This document shows, in pieces, positions 40,742-48,795 of a stretch of DNA of 64,000 bases (the first letter of the stretch is position 1; each line of letters starts with the position of its first letter). The translations under genes and the position numbers were made by a program. The notes under the pieces were generated by a model. It did no database searches and was not told the DNA's origin. It saw only the letters and a program-made list of their open reading frames with translations. The stretch comes from Candidatus Oscillochloris fontis. Its GTDB lineage: Bacteria > Chloroflexota > Chloroflexia > Chloroflexales > Chloroflexaceae. The stretch lies in NCBI RefSeq assembly GCF_004138135.1, contig NZ_RYFD01000015.1, forward strand, positions 17,939-81,938, given 5' to 3'.

Positions 40742-42421
40742 TTATTCCCCTGCCGCCATCAGGCGAACCCCACTGTTACACGGCCAGATCTGCGGCGTCA
40801 GAACCCCATCCTTCAGCACCATATCGGCCCAACAGCGCTCGCGCTCGGCATTGGTGATCCGGGGCACGTACCAGATCACCGCCTCCGCATTGATCGCCTC
40901 CGGCGGGGTGATGAACTGCTCCGGCCCCTGCTGCTGATCGAGGTTACAGCATGTTCCGATGCTCGGCAGATCGCCCTGACCCTCGGACGGGTTGGGGCGG
41001 CTCCAGTAGAGGTAGGCGTGCTCGGCATCACCCCACAGCGGCGCTAGGCGTACCCCACCGATCACAAAGCTACGTGGATCGCCCGCAGGCCAGGTGGCGA
41101 CACCCTCATGGGTGATCGTGGTCTGATCATTGCCCGCATCCAGCCGCAGACCATCGCCAGCAGGCGGGGCGATCCGCAGCACCGGGTGGTAGACACCATC
41201 AATGCCACAGCCACGCCCGTCACTGCCCACCTCGGCGCTCAAGGTGCCATCGGGCGCAAAGGTGGCGCTCATGGTGTATTGGTAGTTGCAGGCTTGCGGC
41301 CAGTTGGGCGAACGGAAGGTCATGTGCAGGTGCAGCGTACCGTCGGCGTCCGTACTGATCGTGGGCAGTGTATAGGGAATGATCGCCGCCGATGAGAAGA
41401 CCGGGCACCCCACGGTGTCGCTGAAACCCACCCGCTGCCCGTCACTCCCCGCCGCATAGCCGACATGCCAATCCACCACCTTGATAGATTGCACGACCGG
41501 GCGACCCTGAAAGGTCACGTCGCGCAGTTCGAGGCCATCCGAACTGGTGAGCAGGTAACTGGCACGCCAGCCATGCTGTTCAAGGATCTGCGCGGTTTCG
41601 CAGAGCGGAGCCAGCGCCGCATCCTCCAGACTGGCCTCACTCACATCGCGGCGCTGCGAGAGTTGACCCTGCTCCGTCCACGTGGAGGCTCCCACCACAC
41701 GCAGATCGGTCAGATCGACAATCACCCACAAGGCTTGGGTACCCCAAGCAAAGACCGGGCTGACACACAGATGGCGACTACGCTCACAGGGCGTACCGAT
41801 CATGTTCGTCTTGGTCGCGCTGGCATAGTCGAGCGCCATCGCCTCGGTAGGTGTGAGGCCCAACGCGGCCGCCGTTGCGGGGCTATGCACCGCGATCTGG
41901 GTGGCCAGTTCGGCCAGTTCACGCGGAATTTCGGGCTGGCCACCCACCAACGACTGCACATCCAAGAGCTGATTCTGGGCATCCAGCAGCACCGTCAACG
42001 TCGTATTGTCGGAGTAACCATAGATCACCACCCGCACACAGGCACCAGGCGGGCAGCGTTCAGCCAAGGCCGGCGGAATATCACCCGCACTCGCCACCCC
42101 CACCGCCATCACCTCGGCCAGCAGGCGATCCCCGGTGGTCAGGCGGGTTGCGGCCTGCACCTGAGGCGACGCAGCGGCAGCGCGCTGGGCAGCATCAAGG
42201 CGCGCATCCAGAGCGGGGCGCAGCACAAGGTACGGCGGGGCAGTCAGCGCCACCCGCCGGCGCTCACGCTCAGCGTGGATGGCGGGCAAGTCGGGGGTAC
42301 GGCCATCCCCCAGAACGACGGCGGAGGCAGCGGGGAGCGGCGCGGCAGTGGGAGGCGCGGGCGCGGGGCCGCAGGCCACCAAGCCCAGCGCCATAACCAG
42401 CAGCAGAAGGCGGTGGAGCAC
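40742..42421 (-). CDS. Large lipoprotein of unknown function
   Basis: A 559-residue exported protein with signal peptide and lipobox LLLLVMALGLVAC at residues 5-17. After a Pro/Ala linker comes a domain with scattered cysteines (ERCPPGACVRV, TPCERSRHLCVSP, DTVGCPVFSS, NWPQACNYQY, DGRGCGIDG, IGTCCNLDQ, WPCNSGVRL), which could form disulfides outside the cell. I do not recognise the family. Its 3' end is convergent with the pseudo-receiver gene. Confidence 0.7.
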   Translation of the reverse strand: MLHRLLLLVMALGLVACGPAPAPPTAAPLPAASAVVLGDGRTPDLPAIHAERERRRVALTAPPYLVLRPALDARLDAAQRAAAASPQVQAATRLTTGDRLLAEVMAVGVASAGDIPPALAERCPPGACVRVVIYGYSDNTTLTVLLDAQNQLLDVQSLVGGQPEIPRELAELATQIAVHSPATAAALGLTPTEAMALDYASATKTNMIGTPCERSRHLCVSPVFAWGTQALWVIVDLTDLRVVGASTWTEQGQLSQRRDVSEASLEDAALAPLCETAQILEQHGWRASYLLTSSDGLELRDVTFQGRPVVQSIKVVDWHVGYAAGSDGQRVGFSDTVGCPVFSSAAIIPYTLPTISTDADGTLHLHMTFRSPNWPQACNYQYTMSATFAPDGTLSAEVGSDGRGCGIDGVYHPVLRIAPPAGDGLRLDAGNDQTTITHEGVATWPAGDPRSFVIGGVRLAPLWGDAEHAYLYWSRPNPSEGQGDLPSIGTCCNLDQQQGPEQFITPPEAINAEAVIWYVPRITNAERERCWADMVLKDGVLTPQIWPCNSGVRLMAAGE

Positions 42422-42440
42422 GGTACAGACCTCGTATCAG

Positions 42441-42683
42441 TCACCTTGGTGAAGCAGGTATGGAGGGCATCGTGGCAATCAGAGCACGCAATACTTTCTT
42501 GACTGCTTCCGGTGTTGTGAATACATGTGCGATATCAGGATCGAGGACGACAACCAAACTTCCATCGGTTTGTCGCTGCGCAAACCGATTTGGTTTCGCC
42601 TTCGTATAATCAAACTGATACTCATGCTTCATATCTTCGCGTTCAAATTCTGCCAAATCCTCTTGCTCATGTTCCTGATTCAT
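42441..42683 (-). CDS. Antitoxin-like partner of the BrnT remnant
   Basis: 80 residues from the ATG at 42683 (GGAG upstream). The N-terminus is acidic; then EYQFDYTKAKPNRFAQRQTDGSLVVVLDPDIAHVFTTPEAVKKVLRALI, a pattern of small proteins encoded after BrnT toxins (Y-D-x-x-x-K-x-x-N-R-Y, VVLDPDV, F-x-x-x-E-x-V-N-x-x-L). It overlaps the toxin frame by 17 nt. AT-rich like its partner. It appears intact, so it may survive as an orphan antitoxin. Confidence 0.75.
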   Translation of the reverse strand: MNQEHEQEDLAEFEREDMKHEYQFDYTKAKPNRFAQRQTDGSLVVVLDPDIAHVFTTPEAVKKVLRALIATMPSIPASPR

Positions 42684-42951
42684 AGTCACGTTGCTCCTTT
42701 GATGTTGCCCGACGAGCACTAATAATACGAATAGAACCATCTCGCTCGGTAAAGCAGACGAGTATCAGACACTGAGAGATCGAATGCCCAATAATAATCT
42801 CACGAGTTTCATAGACAGAATGTATTTCATCATCAAAAATTACTGCTAATGGATCATCGAACACGGTTTTCGCTTCTTCAAATGAAATACCATGTTTTTG
42901 TTTATTTATATCTGCTTTTATCCAATCTCATTCAAACAGTAATTCACTCAT
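42667..42951 (-). pseudogene. brnT: BrnT-type toxin gene with a nonsense codon
   Basis: Read from the ATG at 42951 the frame gives MSELLFE, then TGA at 42928-42930, then DWIKADINKQKHGISFEEAKTVF and on to ISARRATSKEQRDYESGT. BrnT toxins have FEWD at this place, so TGG (Trp) has become TGA. The rest of the 94-codon frame is uninterrupted and keeps the family's R-E-I-I-I-G-H and ISARRA motifs. A short product could start at the GTG at 42862-42864 but would lack the first beta strand. The toxin is probably inactive. Confidence 0.8.
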
Positions 42952-43036
42952 AAATAGTACCTATTCATATGTCTACCTATACTATTGGTATTATACTTCT
43001 TGTAGTCTGGAGATGCAAGTGAAGCATCACTCAGGG

Positions 43037-43103
43037 CATGGGCAAAGTCACCTTCGGTGGGGGTTCGGGGGCGGCTTCGCCGCCCCCGAAGATATTTTTT
43101 GGT
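43037..43103. repeat. Dispersed repeat, copy A (with 51720-51786)
   Basis: Begins GCATGGGCAAAGTCACC and carries the hairpin TCGGGGGCGGC-TTC-GCCGCCCCCGA, then GATATTTTTT. A near copy lies at 51720-51786. A second hairpin with the GGCGGCTTCGCCGCC core follows here to about 43135. In the 276-nt gap 42952-43227 the rest is the promoter described next. Confidence 0.75.
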
Positions 43104-43155
43104 GTTGTTTGGCGGCTTCGCCGCCAAAACACTACCAAAAATCCCTCCCCCACGT

Positions 43156-43207
43156 TTGACAGATCCCCATGCTCTGCATATAATCACTTATTAGTCAATT
43201 CTGACTA
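43156..43207 (+). promoter_or_regulatory. Consensus promoter plus palindromic operator of the MFS gene
   Basis: TTGACA (43156-43161), 17 bp, TATAAT (43179-43184): a perfect sigma70 promoter. A perfect inverted repeat TAGTCA-ATTC-TGACTA (43192-43207) lies at about +2 to +18 relative to the likely start, the usual place for a repressor such as MarR or TetR. No regulator gene is adjacent. Confidence 0.8.
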
Positions 43208-43227
43208 TACAGAAAGCATCGCGTGGT

Positions 43228-44604
43228 ATGATCGCAGATACCAATGTCGGCTCGATAGACACCACCACCCGCCGTCGGATCATGACTGTCCTCTTTGTGG
43301 GCGTCTTTATGGCCGCCCTCGACTCGGCCATCATTGCCCCGGCCATCCCCGCGTTACGGGAGGCATTTGGGGTAGACAACAGCCAAGTTGGGCTGGTCAC
43401 GATTGTGTTTGGTCTCTTCACGCTGAGTAGTACCGCGCTCATGGCCAATCTAAGTGACCGTTACGGCCACAAGCAGATCTATTTGATGAATATTGTACTA
43501 TTTGCGATTGGCTCATTGCTGATCGTCATAGCGCCCAATTTCCTCACCGTCCTGATCGGGCGGGCGATCCAGGGGGCGAGTACCGGCGGTATTACCCCCA
43601 CAGCAGGCGCGGTGATCGGCGATGTCTTTCCACCTGAAGAGCGCGGCAAGATGCTAGGTCTGATCGGGGCCACCTTTGGCATGGCCTTCTTGATTGGCCC
43701 GCCCGTCGCCTCGTTGATCCTCACGGTGCTGAGTTGGCAGTGGATCTTCTTGCTGAATCTGCCGGTCGCGGTGGTGATCTTCTGGTTGGGCCTGCGCAAC
43801 CTGCCTAAAGCGCCGCATAGCGAGAAGCTCCCGCCCTTCGATTATATCGGGATGCTGGTGCTGGCGACGATGCTGAGTAGCCTGACCCTGGCGATCAACC
43901 GGGTGCTGGATACAGAACTGGGTTTGACGCTCTGGCCCTGGCTGTTTGGAATCGCGTTCGTTTCACTGCCGCTGCTGATCTGGATCGAGTCACGCAGTTC
44001 ATCACCCATCGTGCCGCTCAGACTCTTTGGCACACGCCAACTGATCGTCACCTACATCCTGTGTAGTGGAGCCGGGTTTGGGATGGGCAGCGTGGTCTTC
44101 ATCACCTCGGTGGCAGTCGCGGCCTTCAACACCCCCGCCGCGCAGGTCGGCTTCTGGCTCATTCCGATGGTCATCTGTTCCTCCGCCGCCTCAATGATCT
44201 ACGGACGCATGATCAACCGCCTCGGGGCGCGCATGGTGATGTTCCAGGGCTTTATTATCCTCACCGCCGGGATGTTGATCCTCGGTCTGGGCGCAAGCAA
44301 CTTCTGGCTCTACATGCTCGCCACACTCCTGATCGGTGCCGGGGTAGGAACCGTCGTGGGCGGCACACTGCGCACGGTAGTGCTGGAGGAGGTTCAAGCC
44401 CACGAACGCGGGATTGCTCAGGGGTTGGTGAACATGGGGATCGCGGTAGGTAATCTGCTCGTCGTGGCGGTACTGGGGGCCATCGCCGATAGTGGTGGGG
44501 GTGGGCTGCAAGGGTTGAGCCTGGCCTACCTCGTGGCAGCGGGTGTCTCCGGCGTGATGATCGTGATCAGTCTGGCACTGCGGGGCAGGGCGGCGACGGC
44601 GTAA
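43228..44604 (+). CDS. MFS exporter, DHA2 (EmrB/QacA-like)
   Basis: A 458-residue transporter with about 13-14 membrane spans. It has the motif-C-like GPPVASLIL..SWQWIFLLNLPV block of drug:H+ antiporters, the motif A loop NLSDRYGHKQIY, and ALDSAIIAPAIPALREAF in helix 1 (DHA2 signature style). It would export drugs or metabolites using the proton gradient. It has a strong promoter with an operator. A MITE inserted at its stop codon, within its 3' end. Confidence 0.9.
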   Translation: MIADTNVGSIDTTTRRRIMTVLFVGVFMAALDSAIIAPAIPALREAFGVDNSQVGLVTIVFGLFTLSSTALMANLSDRYGHKQIYLMNIVLFAIGSLLIVIAPNFLTVLIGRAIQGASTGGITPTAGAVIGDVFPPEERGKMLGLIGATFGMAFLIGPPVASLILTVLSWQWIFLLNLPVAVVIFWLGLRNLPKAPHSEKLPPFDYIGMLVLATMLSSLTLAINRVLDTELGLTLWPWLFGIAFVSLPLLIWIESRSSSPIVPLRLFGTRQLIVTYILCSGAGFGMGSVVFITSVAVAAFNTPAAQVGFWLIPMVICSSAASMIYGRMINRLGARMVMFQGFIILTAGMLILGLGASNFWLYMLATLLIGAGVGTVVGGTLRTVVLEEVQAHERGIAQGLVNMGIAVGNLLVVAVLGAIADSGGGGLQGLSLAYLVAAGVSGVMIVISLALRGRAATA

Positions 44605-44736
44605 CTGTTCACACTTCTCCTAGCTTCCAGATTTTGACGCCAAGACGCAGAGGCGCAAAGCCTGCAACAAAACCTTTGCGTCCTTGCGCCTTTGCGTCAA
44701 CACGAGATTTCTTTTACCCCAAGGGTGAATAGTTAC
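44601..44736 (-). repeat. MITE-like element, copy 5 (inverse orientation)
   Basis: The ends GTAACTGTTCACACTT and (complement) GTAACTATTCACCCTT are terminal inverted repeats. Direct repeats GGCGACGGC lie at 44592-44600 and 44737-44745; identity extends to 17 bp (CGGCGACGGCGTAACTG at 44591-44607 and 44736-44752), so the duplication may be longer. It separates two convergent genes, and each terminal repeat carries one of their stop codons. Confidence 0.85.
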
Positions 44737-45230
44737 GGCGACGGCGTAACTGGCCCCAACATCACCACATACTCCTGACCACTGATCGGCGAGGTGAAGC
44801 GCTGGATGGTGCGAAAGCCCAGGGCGATATAGAGGCGGCGGGCGCGCAGGTTGAAGGTGGCAACGGTGAGGCGGAATGCGGGCGGCTCGAACTTTTGGCG
44901 GCCAAAATCGAGTATTGCCCGCATATAGTCGCGCCCACGCCCCTGCCCAACACGATCCGGGTGGATGGCGATACCCACATCTAAGGCTGGTGCTGTATAG
45001 TCGCCACCCTGGATCTGGCTTTCGGTACCAAAACAACAAAACCCAACCAGGGCTACTTCTTCGCGTAGCTCGAAGTAGCCATAGATTGGGTTAGTGAAGA
45101 TCGTGATCAGAAAAGTGGCATCTTCACTCAGGTTGTAGAAGTCGTAGGGGGGCGGGTAGCGCCAAGTAATCACTTCCTCAGCGGCAACCCGCTCCATCGG
45201 TACGAGGTGCAATGCGATCCTACTGGACAT
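44733..45230 (-). CDS. GNAT-family acetyltransferase
   Basis: 165 residues from the ATG at 45230; upstream residues of the longer frame are Arg/Ser-rich noise. The acetyl-CoA site is HPDRVGQGRGRDYMRAIL (Q/R-x-x-G-x-G), preceded by ALDVGIAI and followed by FRLTVATFNLRARRLYIALGF, a RimI-like ending (N-x-R-A-x-x-x-Y). It begins 11 nt inside the Hsp20 gene end, so the two are coupled. Confidence 0.82.
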   Translation of the reverse strand: MSSRIALHLVPMERVAAEEVITWRYPPPYDFYNLSEDATFLITIFTNPIYGYFELREEVALVGFCCFGTESQIQGGDYTAPALDVGIAIHPDRVGQGRGRDYMRAILDFGRQKFEPPAFRLTVATFNLRARRLYIALGFRTIQRFTSPISGQEYVVMLGPVTPSP

Positions 45231-45663
45231 TGATGGTGATCTGGCGCGGCTTGACCTCTTCAGCCTTGGGGAGGGTGAGGTGCAGAATGCCGTGCTCCAA
45301 CTTGGCCTCAATCGCATCCGCCTTTACGGTGGTCGGGAAGGAGATGGTGCGGCTGAAGCTGCCATAGCGACGCTCCACGCGGTGATACTGGCGCTCCGTC
45401 TGCTCACTCGCCTGCTTGATCTCGCCTGTGATAGTGAGAACACCATTCTCGAAAGTCAGTTTGAGATCCTCGGACTTCATCCCAGGCACGACGACATCAG
45501 CATGATAGGCATCAGCCGTCTCACTCAAGTCGAGTGCGGGAACAAAGCTGCCGGTGCGGGCATTGGGCAGGCTGGGCACCATGCTCTCCTCAAACAAGCG
45601 GTTCATCGCCTCACGCAGGCTCATCGCATCCTGTAAAGGGTCCCAACGAGTAATGGTTGCCAT
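45220..45663 (-). CDS. Hsp20/alpha-crystallin small heat shock protein
   Basis: 147 residues from the ATG at 45663. The alpha-crystallin domain runs about 40-140: FVPALDLSETADAYHADVVVPGMKSEDLKLTFENGVLTITGE, the RRYGSFSRTISFP loop, the AKLEHGILHLTLPKAE strand, and ends with an IT-I-NV form of the I-x-I tail. It is an ATP-independent holdase. The start follows a purine-rich GAGGAGG. Stress induction is expected but I see no CIRCE or HrcA site. Confidence 0.93.
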   Translation of the reverse strand: MATITRWDPLQDAMSLREAMNRLFEESMVPSLPNARTGSFVPALDLSETADAYHADVVVPGMKSEDLKLTFENGVLTITGEIKQASEQTERQYHRVERRYGSFSRTISFPTTVKADAIEAKLEHGILHLTLPKAEEVKPRQITINVQ

Positions 45664-45794
45664 TGTGTGCCTCCTCATGTGTTTTCTCTATGTCTTCTTG
45701 GTTGATTGCTACGTCCACGTCCCTTACGGGTTGCTCATAGCATACCTGAGGAGTGTTAGATGACTATCGAATCGTTGTTAGAGAAATGTATATC

Positions 45795-46574
45795 TTATGG
45801 CCCTGGTGGAAATTGAACAGCACCATTGCGCGAGACATTATCACCACCCACAATCCCGCTATCAACCAGAACATTACCGTAGGTATCGGTGATGCGGAAG
45901 GTGTAGGGACCAGCCCCCATCCCAGTCTCAACGACAAAGTAGTTGTAGTCCGTGCGCGCCACATTCACCCACTGCCCACTACTATTGCGGTACTCAAACT
46001 TGGCAATTGGGTTGCGGTGATTACGTATCTGGACGGCAGTCCACCACTGGTTACTGCCATCTTTGAAGTGGTAGGCAATCGGGCCGCTCAGGTTGGGGCT
46101 GACAATCTGCCACGTAATCGGTACACGACCCAAATTACGATCAGCAATCAGATCAAAAGCCGTCGTACTCAGATCCAAATGGCCATAACCACAACCAGTG
46201 GTAGGATTAGTGGGGTTATCGGGTACATCGGGACATTTATCCACAATACGCACCATAATTGTCCCCTTTGGCCCGGTCACTTGGGCATAGGCTCCACAAT
46301 AGGCGGCTGGATGCGGATTGCTGTAGTTCAGATAGCTAATCGCCGCCACCATGAGATCGCCAGGGATGGGATCAAAGGTGCAATTCCCACTCCCATCAGC
46401 ACCGAAATAGTAGGTTGCCTGCGCGGTATAGACGGAGTTCGTGCTCGATTTAGAGACTACCGGCAGGTAGACGCGATATTCATTCTGGGCTGCGACCCAC
46501 TGGCTCCCCACGCCAAGGCAGATACCAATGAGGAGAATAAAGGCCGCCAATTGAGCGTATATGCGTTGCATCAT
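45795..46574 (-). CDS. Bacterial expansin (RlpA-like barrel plus CBM63-like domain)
   Basis: A 259-residue secreted protein. The signal peptide is AAFILLIGICLGVGSQWVAAQ. The double-psi barrel domain has ATYYFGADGSGNCTFDP, AYCGAYAQVTG and IVDKCPDV, and ends with HLDLSTTAFDLIADRNLGRVPITW, as in EXLX1. The second domain (YHFKDGSNQWWTAVQIRNHRNPIAKFEYRN, YNYFVVETGMGAGPYTFRITDTYG) is the expansin C-terminal wall-binding module with exposed aromatics. Expansins loosen cellulose or peptidoglycan without hydrolysis. It overlaps the end of the kinase gene by 4 nt. Confidence 0.88.
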   Translation of the reverse strand: MMQRIYAQLAAFILLIGICLGVGSQWVAAQNEYRVYLPVVSKSSTNSVYTAQATYYFGADGSGNCTFDPIPGDLMVAAISYLNYSNPHPAAYCGAYAQVTGPKGTIMVRIVDKCPDVPDNPTNPTTGCGYGHLDLSTTAFDLIADRNLGRVPITWQIVSPNLSGPIAYHFKDGSNQWWTAVQIRNHRNPIAKFEYRNSSGQWVNVARTDYNYFVVETGMGAGPYTFRITDTYGNVLVDSGIVGGDNVSRNGAVQFPPGP

Positions 46575-48769
46575 GGCAGATCAATCCGTATCTCATACGC
46601 CCCGGTCGCTGGTTCGCGGATACTGCCCACCACCATGGTGTAGATGCCGCCCTTCCTGAGCGTCACCGCGCCCATGTTGCCACAGCCCAAACATGCATCA
46701 TCAACCTCATCACCTAAGCTATCGAGGAGCACAAGTTTGATCTGGCTCATCCCCTCATCATAACCAACGGTGGTGACGAAAATTTGTTGGCCAGGAGCAG
46801 CCTCAAAGCGGTAGATCTGGGTAGCCCCCGGCACGTTAATGCTACCGGCGAGAGTTGCGGGCAGGGTTTGATCAAACGTGGTGGCAAGCGGTATCGCATT
46901 CAGGCGCACCTCGTAGGCTCCGGTCGCCGGTTCTTTGTCACTACCAATGAGCAGCGTGTAGGTACCACCCTTCTTAAGTGTGACGGTACCCATGTTGCCG
47001 CAGCCCATACATGCATCATCAACCACATCACCTACGCTATCGAGGAGCACAAGTTTGATCTGGCTCATCCCATCATCAGAGTCTGCCGTCCAAACAAAGA
47101 CCTGCTGGCCTGGAGTTGCCTCGAAGGTGTAGGCATCTTTGGCTCCTGGCACTTCAATCTCACCCGCACCTGGCCCCGGCTCGCTACTGACCAAGCGGCT
47201 GTCAATGGGGATGCTGAAGTTACTGGTGGGCGGGATGCGGTTGATGCGGATCTCAAAGGCTCCAGTGGCTGGTTCGCGATCACTACCGACCAGGAGGGTG
47301 TATGCGCCGCCCTGTTTGAGTGTCACCGTACCCATCTGACCACAGCCCATACACGTGTTGGCGATCTCATCACCCTGGCTATCCAACACGCGCAGCTTGA
47401 TCTGGCTCATCCCTTGATCATAGTCAGCCGTCCAGACAAAGATCTGGGTATTCGGCTCGACCTCAAAGCGATAGGTGCGATACTGCCCAGGAGTAACAAT
47501 CTCATCAACAATCCGCGCATCCAAGCTGATTGCCTGCGCTTCGGGTAGTGCGGGTTTGGGTTGGGACGCAGTGGCTGGGATGGTCGGCTGAATCTGAACC
47601 GCAACTTCGGTGACTGGGGCAGGAATGGTGGGTTGGGGCTGGTTGCTCGTTGTGGGGAGGATGGTGGTGGGATCAAGCGTGGCCGTTGCGCGGTTCTGGG
47701 CCATAAAGAACCATGTTGCCCCGGCTGATCCAGCGACGAGTACCAGAACGAGCAGGATGAGTGGCAGCCACCCCGATCTACGTTGAGGTTGCGAATACGC
47801 CTCTTGCGGGCGCGGAGGGGGCGGCGCAGGCGTTGGCGATACAGGCGGCTGCATGCGTGGCGTAGCCACCTGCGTCTGGGGGTGCCGCGCAACCAAGGTG
47901 GGGCCGGTATTGGCTGGAGGTGCAGCTTCAGCCGCCTGGTGCAGCGCCCGCCGCATCGCAACCGCAGTGGCAAAGCGCTCATCAGCGCGGAGGGCCATGG
48001 CTTGGCTGAGCGCCCCCGCCAGCACCGGCGAGATGTTGGGGTTGAGCGTGTGAGCGGATTGCAGTGGGTCAGGGCGGTTATTCAGCACCGCCTCCGCACG
48101 AGTGAGGGTGTCGGGCGGAGCCTGGGCAGTCAACAGGTGGTAGAGCGTCGCCGCGAGGCTGTAAAGGTCACTCCGTGGCCCGGTACCCGTCCCCTGCACC
48201 TGCTCAATCGGTGCATACTGGGGGGTATAGCCAAAGATGCTCGCTCCGGCCCCTTCAGCCTGGGTTGCCAGCGGCACAATACCCTTAGCTAGGCCAAAAT
48301 CGAGCAGAATAATCTCGCCACGTGGAGTCAGTTTCAGGTTCTGGGGCTTAATATCGCGGTGAACCACCGGAGGTTGCTGGCTATGCAGGTAGGCCAGCGC
48401 ATCGAGCAGTTGATCGGCCCAACCCAAGACCTGCTCCAAGGGGAAGGGGCCACTCTGCATCTTGAGCATCGTGGCCAGATCCTCACCCTGAATAAAATCC
48501 ATCACCAAAAACTGGCCTTCGGGGGTAACAAAATGGTCAATCACCCGTGGCAAAGCGGCATGGCGCAAACCAGCCAGTAACTGTGCCTCACGCTCAAAGG
48601 CGCGGCTGAGTTGGTCACCACTGACCGTCGTCTGCTTCAGAGCCACCCGCGCCCGCAGACGCTGATCTAGCGCCTCATAGACCGCACCCATGCCACCCTG
48701 TCCGATCAAACGAATGATTTCATAGCGTTGGTTAAGCAAGGTTTGTGGTGTCAGCATAACATCTAACAA
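46571..48769 (-). CDS. PknB-like Ser/Thr kinase with three extracellular CxGCG repeats
   Basis: 732 residues. The kinase domain (about 15-275) has IGQGGMGAVYEA, the Lys of VALKQT, VHRDIKPQNL, DFGLAKG and the YAPIEQV activation segment; all catalytic residues are present. A Pro-rich linker and one membrane span (LILLVLVLVAGSAGATWFFM, about 335-355) follow. Outside are three homologous pre-peptidase-like (PPC) beta domains of about 100 residues, each with GMSQIKL, a CMGCG or CLGCG motif and GGxYTxxVGSxxEPATGAxEIR. The paired cysteines suggest a disulfide or ligand site. The expansin gene is coupled to it (ATGA). Confidence 0.9.
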   Translation of the reverse strand: MLDVMLTPQTLLNQRYEIIRLIGQGGMGAVYEALDQRLRARVALKQTTVSGDQLSRAFEREAQLLAGLRHAALPRVIDHFVTPEGQFLVMDFIQGEDLATMLKMQSGPFPLEQVLGWADQLLDALAYLHSQQPPVVHRDIKPQNLKLTPRGEIILLDFGLAKGIVPLATQAEGAGASIFGYTPQYAPIEQVQGTGTGPRSDLYSLAATLYHLLTAQAPPDTLTRAEAVLNNRPDPLQSAHTLNPNISPVLAGALSQAMALRADERFATAVAMRRALHQAAEAAPPANTGPTLVARHPQTQVATPRMQPPVSPTPAPPPPRPQEAYSQPQRRSGWLPLILLVLVLVAGSAGATWFFMAQNRATATLDPTTILPTTSNQPQPTIPAPVTEVAVQIQPTIPATASQPKPALPEAQAISLDARIVDEIVTPGQYRTYRFEVEPNTQIFVWTADYDQGMSQIKLRVLDSQGDEIANTCMGCGQMGTVTLKQGGAYTLLVGSDREPATGAFEIRINRIPPTSNFSIPIDSRLVSSEPGPGAGEIEVPGAKDAYTFEATPGQQVFVWTADSDDGMSQIKLVLLDSVGDVVDDACMGCGNMGTVTLKKGGTYTLLIGSDKEPATGAYEVRLNAIPLATTFDQTLPATLAGSINVPGATQIYRFEAAPGQQIFVTTVGYDEGMSQIKLVLLDSLGDEVDDACLGCGNMGAVTLRKGGIYTMVVGSIREPATGAYEIRIDLP

Positions 48770-48795
48770 CCTTTGTAAAGCAATACGATAGAAGT

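Noticed and set aside
40742..42421. Copper amine oxidase-like assignment for the large lipoprotein
   Set aside because: A few segments looked similar, but no active-site motif could be identified.
43038..43430. ORF starting MGKVTFGGGSGAAS, similar to an ORF at 51723
   Set aside because: The similarity comes from the shared 67-bp repeat; after it the frames run into antisense or shadow of other genes and do not resemble each other.
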